Shown one piece after another: positions 18,063 to 25,828 of a stretch of 64,000 bases of DNA. Source of the DNA: Saprospiraceae bacterium. Lineage in GTDB: Bacteria; Bacteroidota; Bacteroidia; Chitinophagales; Saprospiraceae. The notes beneath the pieces are model-generated. The model saw only the letters and a list, made by a program, of their open reading frames with translations. It was not told the origin of the DNA and made no database searches. Position 1 is the stretch's first letter. Every line of letters starts with the position of its first letter. The stretch spans positions 3,635,001-3,699,000 of the forward strand of contig JADJPZ010000004.1 of the NCBI GenBank assembly GCA_016713025.1, read 5' to 3'. The position numbers and the translations under genes were made by a program.

Positions 18063-18476
18063 TTGACCAATCTAACACCCCAATTTACAATAATGATTAA
18101 CTCACTTTGCTTGTGAACTAAACGGATTAGCCAAGATTATAGGGGATATTTTATCTTTTGATTTTCGGTTTGTGTACTACAGATTTTAGAGTTATCTATA
18201 CCGACGAGAATTTATTTTTCAAATAATTCTATCGCCATTATACTCAAAATGAATACAATAGTAGATGAATTTTTTGCAAAACAATTTATTTTGAGTATAA
18301 ATGGTATTCAACAATATGAACCAATAGCAAATATGTTAAGCACTACCCGATTGGACAGAAACTGCATTACACGATAAGGTGGAATCCTCCGGATATAGGA
18401 GAGCAAAATGACGCAATATTGTAAGCTTTGGAAATCAAGATTGACGCCTGACTGAATGACAAGCACAACCACTCTT
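18063..18476. other. Gene-free stretch between convergent radA/DCC and carB
   Basis: No recognised gene. A 42-codon plus-strand frame at 18249-18377 (MNTIVDEFFAKQFILSINGI...) has no identifiable relative and no clear start signal. I saw no strong terminator hairpin for either converging transcript. Confidence 0.4.
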
Positions 18477-19298
18477 CTACCTGCTCAAAAACATAGACCT
18501 GTTTCTGTCCAGCTCTCTGAAGAACGGGTCATAAATATCTTTGATGTAGTATATCATTTCACCAGTGGATTTCATCTCCGGTCCCAGGTTTTTATCCACA
18601 CCAGGAAACTTATTGAAAGAGAATACTGGCACTTTTATGGCATAACCTGTAAGCTGTTTATCGATGACAAAATCACTTATTTTCTTTGTGCCCAACATGA
18701 CATGAGTTGCCATTTTCAAGAAGGGTACCTGATATGCTTTAGCGATGAATGGTGTTGTACGCGAAGCTCTTGGATTGGCTTCGATCACATATACTTTATC
18801 TTTCCTTATGGCAAATTGGATATTGATAAGGCCTTTGATATTTAAGGCAAAGGCCAGTCTTTTGGCGTATTCTACCATTTGGAATACCACATCAGGACTC
18901 AATGAATAAGTGGGCAACACCGCTGAGCTGTCACCTGAGTGAATACCCGCAGGTTCGATATGTTCCATGATACCCATGATATGCACATCTTCCCCATCAC
19001 ATATGGCGTCAATCTCAGCTTCTTTGGCCCTTTCGAGAAACTGATCTATCAATACTTTATTGTCAGGCATGTGCTTGAAGATACTCAATACGTGGTGTTC
19101 GAGTTCCTGATCGTTGATGACTATACGCATTCTTTGACCACCAAGTACGTACGAAGGTCTCACCAATACGGGATAAGAGACCCGTTTGGCCACTTCGATG
19201 GCTTCGTCCACGTCGTGAGCTACACCATACTCAGGATAAGGAATTTCCAGTTCTTTGAGCATATCAGAAAACCGACCACGATCTTCGGCTATATCCAT
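18477..19298 (-). CDS. carB: Carbamoyl-phosphate synthase large chain, C-terminal fragment
   Basis: Third of three frames that together encode CarB. This part carries most of the second ATP-grasp domain: RPSYVLGGQRM, the HIEPAGIHSGDS block and VIEANPRASRTTPF. It ends PEMKSTGEMI...RSMFLSR, where Bacteroidota CarB proteins usually end, without the MGS-like allosteric domain. The true reading enters from the previous frame near 19332-19337. An extra A in an A6 run (minus strand) separates LAEKLHQK from GYNIIGTDFN. The Met at 19298 is unlikely to be a real start. Confidence 0.85.
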   Translation of the reverse strand: MDIAEDRGRFSDMLKELEIPYPEYGVAHDVDEAIEVAKRVSYPVLVRPSYVLGGQRMRIVINDQELEHHVLSIFKHMPDNKVLIDQFLERAKEAEIDAICDGEDVHIMGIMEHIEPAGIHSGDSSAVLPTYSLSPDVVFQMVEYAKRLAFALNIKGLINIQFAIRKDKVYVIEANPRASRTTPFIAKAYQVPFLKMATHVMLGTKKISDFVIDKQLTGYAIKVPVFSFNKFPGVDKNLGPEMKSTGEMIYYIKDIYDPFFRELDRNRSMFLSR

Positions 19299-19707
19299 GT
19301 TGTTGAAGTCGGTGCCGATGATGTTGTATCCTTTTTTGATGCAATTTTTCAGCCAATTTGAGTGCTGTCTGTCCTCCCAATTGTACGATCACACCTTCGG
19401 GTTGTTCGAGTTCCAGAATTTCTTCAAGATGCTCCCAAAAAACCGGTTCAAAATATAGTTTGTCGGCAATATCAAAATCTGTGGACACCGTCTCAGGATT
19501 ACAATTGACCATGATGGCTTCATAACCAGCTTCTTTAATAGCAAGTAGCCCGTGCACACAGCAGTAATCAAACTCTATTCCCTGACCTATCCTGTTGGGC
19601 CCTGATCCAAGCACAACAATTTTTTTTCTTCTCTGAAGGTATACTTTCGTTTTCGGTATCAAATGTAGAGTAGAAGTAAGGTGTCTTGGCTTCAAATTCA
19701 GCGGCAC
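19264..19707 (-). CDS. carB: Carbamoyl-phosphate synthase large chain, central fragment
   Basis: The meaningful part is about 19338-19627. It begins KIVVLGSGPNRIGQGIEFDY, the N-terminal (pre-ATP-grasp) part of the second synthetase half, and runs to VIVQLGGQTALKLAEKL. The beginning and end of the open frame are out-of-frame readings of the neighbours. It joins the first fragment through the A8 run at 19620-19627 (seven A would restore the frame) and the third through the A6 run at 19332-19337. Confidence 0.8.
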   Translation of the reverse strand: MPLNLKPRHLTSTLHLIPKTKVYLQRRKKIVVLGSGPNRIGQGIEFDYCCVHGLLAIKEAGYEAIMVNCNPETVSTDFDIADKLYFEPVFWEHLEEILELEQPEGVIVQLGGQTALKLAEKLHQKRIQHHRHRLQQHGYSRRSWSVF

Positions 19708-21295
19708 AGGTATCCACCATTTTGTACACGCGTCTTATACCTAGTTTTTTTCGATGTTTGGTGACCTCCTCTTCTTTAATTCTGAGTACCCAGGCAATCT
19801 GTGCGTCGGAATACCCTACTTGTTTCAACTCTCTTAGGAAATCGGTTGGAATATCTTCAGCAACGGTATATTTCATCAACTTTTCCTCGTACTTAACAAG
19901 TCTTTTGATTTGTTTGATGTACCAGGGGTCTATTTTGGTAAGTTTATGTACTGTTTTTTCCGGAACACCGAGTCTAAGGGCGTCTTTTACCCTGAAGATC
20001 CGGTCATCACTTACTTTTTCTAATCTTGCCAGAATATCTTCCGTCTGGATCCATTCTTTCATATCGGCACCCAATCCAGCCCGATTGTTTTCCTGGCTTT
20101 GACAGGCTTTCTGCATGGCTTCGAGGAAGTTTCTGCCTATAGCCATCACCTCACCTACCGACTTCATTTGCAGACCGAGAGTAGTATCTGCGCCATAAAA
20201 TTTCTCAAAATTCCATCTCGGCATTTTCACTATGACATAGTCAAGCGCAGGTTCAAAATATGCAGAAGTGGTCTTGGTAATCTGATTTTTGAGTTCATCG
20301 AGTGTATATCCGATAGCAAGCTTTGCAGCAATTTTTGCGATAGGATATCCTGTAGCCTTGCTGGCAAGTGCTGATGATCTGGATACTCTGGGGTTGATTT
20401 CTACAGCAATCAATTCTTCATTTTCCGGATTAAGGGCAAACTGTACATTGCAGCCACCAGCAAAATTACCCATTGATCTCATCATCAGGATGGCATCGTC
20501 TCTCATTTGTTGAAAAGCAGTATCAGAGAGCGTCATTGCTGGTGCCACTGTAATGCTATCTCCTGTATGGATTCCCATGGGGTCCAGGTTTTCCACTGTA
20601 CAGATGATGACTACATTATCATTATTATCTCTGAGGAGCTCCAATTCATATTCTTTCCACCCCAACACAGCTTTTTCTACCAATACTTCATGTGTCGGAG
20701 ATGCTTCCAGACCTCTTCTTAGTGCCTCGTCAAATTCATCTTCTTTCATCACAAATCCTCCGCCTGTACCTCCAAGAGTGTATGATGGCCTTATCACTAA
20801 CGGGAATCCGATCTGTTGGGCCGCTTCTTTTCCTTCCAGAAATGAGTTAGCAATGGCAGAATCTGCCACCTTCATACCTATACTTATTACGTGTTGTTTG
20901 AAAGCTTCCCGATTTTCAGCAAGTTCTATGGCTTCCACATCTACACCTATCATTTTTACTCCAAAACGGTCCCAAACGCCCATATTTTGGGCTTCTATTG
21001 CAAGGTTGAGTGCTGTCTGACCGCCCATGGTAGGAAGTACAGCATCAATTTTGTGCAGTTCGAGTATTTTGATGATACTTTCTACAGTCAGAGGCCACAT
21101 GTAGACATTGTCCGCTGTGACATTGTCAGTCATAATGGTGGCAGGATTGGAATTGATGAGTGTGACTTCTATCCCTTCCTCTCTCAGAGACCTGGAGGCT
21201 TGTGTTCCGGAATAGTCAAATTCACATGCTTGTCCGATGATGATGGGTCCGCTTCCTATGATAAGGACGGATTTGATGGAGGTGTCTTTAGGCAT
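19568..21295 (-). CDS. carB: Carbamoyl-phosphate synthase large chain, N-terminal fragment
   Basis: CarB makes carbamoyl phosphate from bicarbonate, ATP and glutamine-derived ammonia for arginine and pyrimidines. This fragment has the GSGPIIIGQACEFDYSG start, the first ATP-grasp domain (RPSYTLGGTGGGF, VENLDPMGIHTGDS, VEINPRVSRSSALASKATGY) and the oligomerisation region. It ends at SEKKK, where an A8 run (19620-19627) throws the frame. The three frames together give about 940 residues, the usual length in Bacteroidota. carA is not adjacent. The true span of the gene is 18477-21295. Confidence 0.93.
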   Translation of the reverse strand: MPKDTSIKSVLIIGSGPIIIGQACEFDYSGTQASRSLREEGIEVTLINSNPATIMTDNVTADNVYMWPLTVESIIKILELHKIDAVLPTMGGQTALNLAIEAQNMGVWDRFGVKMIGVDVEAIELAENREAFKQHVISIGMKVADSAIANSFLEGKEAAQQIGFPLVIRPSYTLGGTGGGFVMKEDEFDEALRRGLEASPTHEVLVEKAVLGWKEYELELLRDNNDNVVIICTVENLDPMGIHTGDSITVAPAMTLSDTAFQQMRDDAILMMRSMGNFAGGCNVQFALNPENEELIAVEINPRVSRSSALASKATGYPIAKIAAKLAIGYTLDELKNQITKTTSAYFEPALDYVIVKMPRWNFEKFYGADTTLGLQMKSVGEVMAIGRNFLEAMQKACQSQENNRAGLGADMKEWIQTEDILARLEKVSDDRIFRVKDALRLGVPEKTVHKLTKIDPWYIKQIKRLVKYEEKLMKYTVAEDIPTDFLRELKQVGYSDAQIAWVLRIKEEEVTKHRKKLGIRRVYKMVDTCAAEFEAKTPYFYSTFDTENESIPSEKKKNCCAWIRAQQDRSGNRV

Positions 21296-21321
21296 TTCCG
21301 ATTTCTTTTATAATCGGGGCA

Positions 21322-21329
21322 CAAAGGTA
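21322..21329 (-). promoter_or_regulatory. Putative -7 promoter box for carB
   Basis: The complement reads TACCTTTG, 27 bases upstream of the carB ATG. No clear -33 TTG is found at the usual spacing. I see no PyrR-type attenuator. Confidence 0.45.
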
Positions 21330-21540
21330 TTTTAAAAATCATTTTTTTAATAATAAACCAATAAAATAAAAATCAAGTAATCTTGAAAACTTTAATATAT
21401 TGCTTTTCCTTCCCGTTCTTTGCCATTTTGTAGCATGAATAAGTATGTAAAGTCTATTTTATAGTACATTTTAAGACGTTTTGCAATTGATTTATTTAGA
21501 TTTTATTACATTTACCAATCGATACACTAAAATTATAAAT

Positions 21541-21921
21541 ATGGAATCTAATGAAGATTTTGAAGAGAAAGACATCAAAAATGTAGATGATACATATTCA
21601 GGTAACATAAAAGGAAATATCCTCAGCCTTATCAGGACTACTCAAAGAAACTACATAGACCTGACGACCATTGCAGACAACAAAGCGCACATTCTTATCA
21701 GCATTAATTCTCTGATGCTGACAATTTTACTCCCCATAATACTTTCTAATTTTCAAATTATTGTTGAAAAGGCACTGTACATACCTGTGGCATTACTTGC
21801 TCTTGCATGTTTGTTAACCATTATATTTTCTGCCAAGGTGCTTGTCCCTTTCAGTGATATTAAACATTTTGAGGAGACTCAAGAAAGAAAAGGTAAAAGG
21901 AGCCCGTTTTTTTTTTACTAA
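21541..21921 (+). CDS. Pycsar-effector-type membrane protein (PycTM, DUF5706), N-terminal part
   Basis: The segment IRTTQRNYIDLTTIADNKAHILISINSLMLTILLP is the hallmark of the PycTM/DUF5706 domain of Pycsar antiphage effectors: a polar helix with conserved Asn/Asp, then transmembrane helices at about 56-76 and 84-107. In Pycsar, these proteins damage the membrane on sensing cCMP or cUMP. The start is the ATG at 21541; the frame opens earlier from a TTG. After RSPFFF, a T10 run (21907-21916) shifts the frame into an early stop; T9 would restore it. No HD domain and no cyclase gene are next to it. Confidence 0.75.
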   Translation: MESNEDFEEKDIKNVDDTYSGNIKGNILSLIRTTQRNYIDLTTIADNKAHILISINSLMLTILLPIILSNFQIIVEKALYIPVALLALACLLTIIFSAKVLVPFSDIKHFEETQERKGKRSPFFFY

Positions 21922-22132
21922 TTATGCTGATCTTTCCCTTGAAGAATACAGATCTCTTTTTCAGGAAACTATTTCAGACAAAGAAACAATCAATCAGGTA
22001 ATTGTAAGTGATTTGTATTATTTTGGGATCAATCTATCTACAAAGTATAAATTGGTTCACATGGCTTATAAAATATTTAATATCGGTATTATAGTAAGCT
22101 TTTTAGTATTTGGTCTCATCTTCTTACTTTAG
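21842..22132 (+). CDS. PycTM-type protein, C-terminal part after frameshift
   Basis: The real continuation begins about 21917: TNYADLSLEEYRSLFQETIS, then a soluble helical stretch and a last transmembrane helix (IGIIVSFLVFGLIFLL) ending at 22132. Joined to the upstream part it gives a protein of about 196 residues with three membrane helices, the usual form of a stand-alone PycTM protein. The open frame before 21907 is an out-of-frame reading. Confidence 0.65.
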   Translation: MSLSVILNILRRLKKEKVKGARFFFTNYADLSLEEYRSLFQETISDKETINQVIVSDLYYFGINLSTKYKLVHMAYKIFNIGIIVSFLVFGLIFLL

Positions 22133-22285
22133 AGTATGTTTAAAATTTTTCTTAGTTGTAAATCAAGAGATTATGGTTCTGGCGATAAAATAATCAACGC
22201 ATTTAGTGAACTAAATAGGGCGATTATTTTGAAGCCAGGTTCATAATACATTGATTTTAAAGCAATAAAAATTTAAACATACTCT
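22131..22285. repeat. Inverted-repeat element with AGAGTATGTTTAAA ends
   Basis: AGAGTATGTTTAAAATTTTT (22131-22150) is mirrored by AAAAATTTAAACATACTCT (22267-22285) with about 115 bp between. No reading frame lies inside. Its first bases overlap the stop codon of the PycTM-type gene. Confidence 0.65.
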
Positions 22286-22305
22286 TAATTTAAGGCAACT
22301 ATTTA

Positions 22306-22360
22306 AGAGTATTTTAAACTTTTATCATTTGGATCCAAGTGACAAATTTAAACATACTCT
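22306..22360. repeat. 55-bp palindromic repeat, AGAGTAT family
   Basis: It begins AGAGTATTTTAAACTTTTA, has a central CATTTGGATCCAAGTGACAA, and ends TTTAAACATACTCT. Central and outer parts recur at 25669-25725 and, inverted, at 41335-41382. Position just after the stop codon of the CotH-like gene suggests it may double as a terminator. Confidence 0.65.
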
Positions 22361-22365
22361 AAAAA

Positions 22366-23310
22366 CTATTCTTTGGTTTTTATATTTTTTATCAGTCTGT
22401 CAGGCCTGTCCAATTCTTCATAAAACTTAAGAATATGCTGTTTATTAGCTTCAATTGTAGATGGTTTTAAGTATGAAGCATTATCACATTTTGCCAAAAC
22501 AGTTTGTTTTAAGCTTTGGTAATATTTGACAGCGAAATCAAATTCTTCCGAAGAGATGACATAAGGCATAAAATGTTTCTCATGAACACTTGTAATCGGT
22601 AAGTTTGGAGCTGGAACAGCATAACTTTGGCCAACAAATCCCGAATAATCAAAATCATAAGGCAATGCTATCACTCTTTGGTATTGAGGTAACTTTGCAA
22701 TAAGGACATTGTGTTTATTGCCGACAGACCAATCTGTGTTGGAAATCATATACTGGAAAAAATACATCAACAAAAAAGGTTCTCTTTCCAAAGATGTCGA
22801 ATTTAAAACTGACTTGCTTTCCACAACTCTTGCATTTGTCCTTAATGCATAAGCATCTTCGTCTTCCACTACTATTGCTGTAAACTGCTCATCGACTTCT
22901 TTTTTATCATTGATGATCTGAACATCCACTAACTTTGCTCGTATCGAATTGGAGTCAATAATTTGATATATTGTGTAGAGAAAGTATTCCTTGAGTAATT
23001 TTTCCTGAGCAGATTCTCCGCTTCTGCATGGGAAAACCATTTTCAATTTATCAGCTGATTTTAAGGAATATTTTGAAAGATCTTTTTTTGCAAAATTAAA
23101 TTTTACAGGTGGAAAATAACAAACTTGCTTGCGCATATTGCCCCGTGCCCTTACTGTAGATACCAAAGAAAATAGTGAAGAGTCTTTGGAGTTGATAAGC
23201 TCGAATGTAGATTCCTGTTCTAACTCTTTCAGTTTGATTTTTATCAGGTTTTTAAGATTGGTGGTTATTTTTAGCTTTGGATTTTTATTACCATCAGTCA
23301 TGGTATACAT
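22366..23310 (-). CDS. Possible CotH-kinase-like protein
   Basis: Not firmly recognised. The 314-residue product has segments reminiscent of the CotH atypical protein kinase fold: VRARGNMRKQVCYFPPVKFNF (compare the RGN.R...KK P..F of CotH), VVEDEDAYALRTN, NTDWSVGNKHNVL (the GN.HN-like catalytic region) and LPYDFDYSG (a DxD/DFG-like metal site). No signal peptide is seen. The start overlaps the end of the metallophosphatase gene by 13 bases, or four if the second Met is used. The two are therefore translationally coupled, a kinase-like plus phosphatase-like pair. Inference only. Confidence 0.6.
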   Translation of the reverse strand: MYTMTDGNKNPKLKITTNLKNLIKIKLKELEQESTFELINSKDSSLFSLVSTVRARGNMRKQVCYFPPVKFNFAKKDLSKYSLKSADKLKMVFPCRSGESAQEKLLKEYFLYTIYQIIDSNSIRAKLVDVQIINDKKEVDEQFTAIVVEDEDAYALRTNARVVESKSVLNSTSLEREPFLLMYFFQYMISNTDWSVGNKHNVLIAKLPQYQRVIALPYDFDYSGFVGQSYAVPAPNLPITSVHEKHFMPYVISSEEFDFAVKYYQSLKQTVLAKCDNASYLKPSTIEANKQHILKFYEELDRPDRLIKNIKTKE

Positions 23311-24437
23311 AAAATCAAATAAGCTTCTTTTTCTTTTTTAGAAGGTTTGTTCAACGCAGACTTTTTACCATTTGCTTTGCCTCTATAAAAGCGGTCATCA
23401 TTCCATATCAGTACTTCACCTGATTTTCCCGTAATCAAACCACAATCTATTAAAAATATTTTTCCATCAAATCTTGATGTTATTTCAGGCATTATGGTGT
23501 GACCTACAATCACGGAATTTACATTATAAAAATGGAGAATTTTCTGAATGGAGTCCTCGTGAAAGGCCAAAGTATCTGCGTACGCCCGATACCAGAGTGG
23601 GCCATCATCACCTATTAACAATTCGATCTTTTCGTTTTCCACCAACGGTATAACATCATTTTTCATGATGGAATCTCTGAACAGACTGTTGATCTTCTGT
23701 GCAGAAAGATTTGCGTCAACCACTTTTTGAGATAATCCGGCATGAACAATTAACTGATCATTGATAGTTATGATCACATTCTTTTTTCTTAACCAACTAC
23801 CAAGAACACTCTTGCTGGTAAAAAAATTATGATAAGGTGTTTGTAATACACCAGACGTGTATACATATTTGACATTTAGATACCTAAGATCATTATTTAA
23901 AGTCATCCAGTCGTGATTGCCCAACATGATATGTACTTTTCCTCCTGCAGCCAGGGCTTGTTTTTCCAACTTAAATAGAAACCATAAAATCTCCATCACT
24001 TTATCTCCACGACTGAAATGATCTCCAGCTACAACAAGATGATGATCTTTGAAAATCCAGTTGCCGACAGAGTCAATAATTTTATGCACCTTTAGTAATG
24101 ACATCGCTGTATCAAATTGCCCGTGCAAATCACTGATAACTATAAATTTATTGATATTGTCATACTCCCATGTTTCATCATCAATGATATCAAGACTTGT
24201 CAAATCTACCTCAGGTAAATTGTCGACTTTGAACGGGAATGCGTTTATTTTATGGACAGATGTATCCCGAGGCAAGCCTTTATCAACCCACTTGATTTTT
24301 ATGGAATCGCCAGCAATATCTATATAGGGGCCATCATTGTACTTTTTCGGTTGACCGAATATACTAAGTGATATCAATATCCATGTTAACGAAAAAATAA
24401 TTTTTAAGTAAAAATGTTGATAATTAGCTTGTGCCAT
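23298..24437 (-). CDS. Exported metallophosphatase
   Basis: A 379-residue calcineurin-like phosphoesterase with an N-terminal membrane segment or signal peptide (FYLKIIFSLTWILISLSIFG). All metal-binding motifs are present in order: ISDLHGQ, VAGDHFSRGD, MLGNHD, VHAGLS and IVGHT. The order and spacing are those of PPP-type (bis(5'-nucleosyl)tetraphosphatase/Shewanella-like) enzymes rather than nucleases. It is upstream of and overlaps the CotH-like gene. The substrate cannot be read from the sequence. Confidence 0.85.
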   Translation of the reverse strand: MAQANYQHFYLKIIFSLTWILISLSIFGQPKKYNDGPYIDIAGDSIKIKWVDKGLPRDTSVHKINAFPFKVDNLPEVDLTSLDIIDDETWEYDNINKFIVISDLHGQFDTAMSLLKVHKIIDSVGNWIFKDHHLVVAGDHFSRGDKVMEILWFLFKLEKQALAAGGKVHIMLGNHDWMTLNNDLRYLNVKYVYTSGVLQTPYHNFFTSKSVLGSWLRKKNVIITINDQLIVHAGLSQKVVDANLSAQKINSLFRDSIMKNDVIPLVENEKIELLIGDDGPLWYRAYADTLAFHEDSIQKILHFYNVNSVIVGHTIMPEITSRFDGKIFLIDCGLITGKSGEVLIWNDDRFYRGKANGKKSALNKPSKKEKEAYLILCIP

Positions 24438-24508
24438 TGTAATTGTTGAACTGATTATGTAAGTAAAGATAATGGTATTATTTGAAATGTATATATTTTG
24501 AGTCCAAA

Positions 24509-24623
24509 GGTGTGAATAACTAATTGCACTTTTCCAGTATTCTTCTTAAGAGACGGTAAAAACCAGGATGAATTAATTCAGAACTTACATATTATATAAT
24601 ATTGTGCAATTTTGTGATACACC
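24509..24623. repeat. Inverted-repeat element, GGTGT...TTGCAC family
   Basis: GGTGTGAATAACTAATTGCA (24509-24528) faces GTGCAATTTTGTGATACACC (24604-24623), its imperfect reverse complement. The interior is ~75 bp without a frame. Same end sequences as 5749-5968. Confidence 0.5.
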
Positions 24624-24729
24624 CAATTGGATTTATGCATTATCTGATCGATAATTGCAAAAATCTTCCTAAGTTTGTTACTTTTATTATAAATTTATGT
24701 CAGAAATTGCAATATCAGCATTTAAGTTT

Positions 24730-24784
24730 AGAGTATGTTTAAATTTTTATTGTCTTAAACTAAAAAAATTTTTAAACATACTCT
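24730..24784. repeat. 55-bp palindromic repeat, AGAGTAT family
   Basis: AGAGTATGTTTAAATTTTT at 24730-24748 and its reverse complement, ending TTTAAACATACTCT, at 24766-24784 form a near-perfect hairpin. It lies 31 bases before the zinc-peptidase start codon, within its likely 5' untranslated or promoter region. Confidence 0.7.
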
Positions 24785-24814
24785 TATTTTCACACAATAA
24801 AATTCTGTATATAT

Positions 24815-25666
24815 ATGAAATGGGAAGGACGCAGACAAAGTGAAAATGTCGAAGATCGACGGGGTATGAGCACGACTGGAAAAGTGGTGGCTGGTGGTGG
24901 TGCTTTAGGTATCATCTTTTTGATTGTACAACTTTTTCTTGGTGGTGACAATCAACAGATACTGAGCCAATTGGAAAACCAAATGAATCAGGGAAGTACT
25001 ACTCAATCAACAGAACTCACTCAGGAAGAGAAAGTTGTTGGTCAGTTTGTTTCGACTGTTTTTGCAGATACCGAAGATGTTTGGACTAAGTTATTCAGAG
25101 AAAGGGGCATGACATATCGTATGCCCAAGATGGTACTATTTAAAGAGGTGACTCGTTCCGCCTGTGGTGGAGCCAGTGGCAGCACAGGACCTTTCTATTG
25201 TCCCGGAGATGAAACGGTGTATATGGATATGTCTTTTTTTAATACTCTCAGACAAAGATTTGGCGCAAAAGGCGGCGATTTTGCCATCGCATATGTTATA
25301 GCTCATGAGGTGGGTCACCACGTACAACATCAATTGGGCATCCTTAATGAAACTCAAAACCTACGGCGTAGAATGCGTGAAGCACAAGGCAATCAGGTTC
25401 AGGTAGCTACAGAACTTCAGGCAGATTTTTTTGCAGGTGTGTGGGCCAATCAAATTAAAAAATACCTTGAGCCCGGAGATGCTGAAGAAGCGATCAATGC
25501 GGCTGCAGCTGTCGGCGATGATAATATCCAGAAAAATACCATGGGATATACGCAGCCCGAAACATATACCCACGGCACATCAAAACAGCGTATGACCTGG
25601 TTTGCAAAAGGATACGACACAGGGGACCTAGATCAAGGAGATACTTTTAAGGAAATACTAAATTAG
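24815..25666 (+). CDS. ypfJ: Neutral zinc metallopeptidase, YpfJ family
   Basis: A 283-residue membrane-anchored zinc protein. The N terminus MKWEGRRQSENVEDRRGMS is the family's conserved cytoplasmic segment. One transmembrane helix follows at about 24-43, then a soluble domain with the zinc site HEVGHH (His164, Glu165, His168) and a downstream ELQADFFAG helix that supplies the third ligand. The function of the family is not established. It is a single gene flanked by palindromic repeats on both sides. Confidence 0.92.
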   Translation: MKWEGRRQSENVEDRRGMSTTGKVVAGGGALGIIFLIVQLFLGGDNQQILSQLENQMNQGSTTQSTELTQEEKVVGQFVSTVFADTEDVWTKLFRERGMTYRMPKMVLFKEVTRSACGGASGSTGPFYCPGDETVYMDMSFFNTLRQRFGAKGGDFAIAYVIAHEVGHHVQHQLGILNETQNLRRRMREAQGNQVQVATELQADFFAGVWANQIKKYLEPGDAEEAINAAAAVGDDNIQKNTMGYTQPETYTHGTSKQRMTWFAKGYDTGDLDQGDTFKEILN

Positions 25667-25668
25667 TT

Positions 25669-25725
25669 AGAGTATGTTTATACTTATAATATTTGGCTAC
25701 CGGTGGCAAATCTTTTAAACCTGCG
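25669..25725. repeat. Palindromic repeat, AGAGTAT family
   Basis: AGAGTATGTTTATACTTATA followed by ATTTGGCTACCGGTGGCAAA, matching the start and centre of the 22306-22360 copy. The right arm is degenerate (TTTTAAACC). It begins three bases after the peptidase stop codon. Confidence 0.6.
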
Positions 25726-25828
25726 AGCATTGCCAACAGGCAGATCAGCGTTATACTTTTTTCATTTGTCAAAGTCATATCTGTCTTTGACTGAACCATT
25801 CAGGCATCTTGTCCAAAATTAAATTTTC

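Noticed and set aside
18249..18377. 42-codon frame as a small gene
   Set aside because: No start signal, no relative I know, and composition like the surrounding non-coding DNA.
21481..22132. A complete Pycsar defence system
   Set aside because: Only the effector-type protein is visible. No cyclase-like gene lies within reach on either strand.
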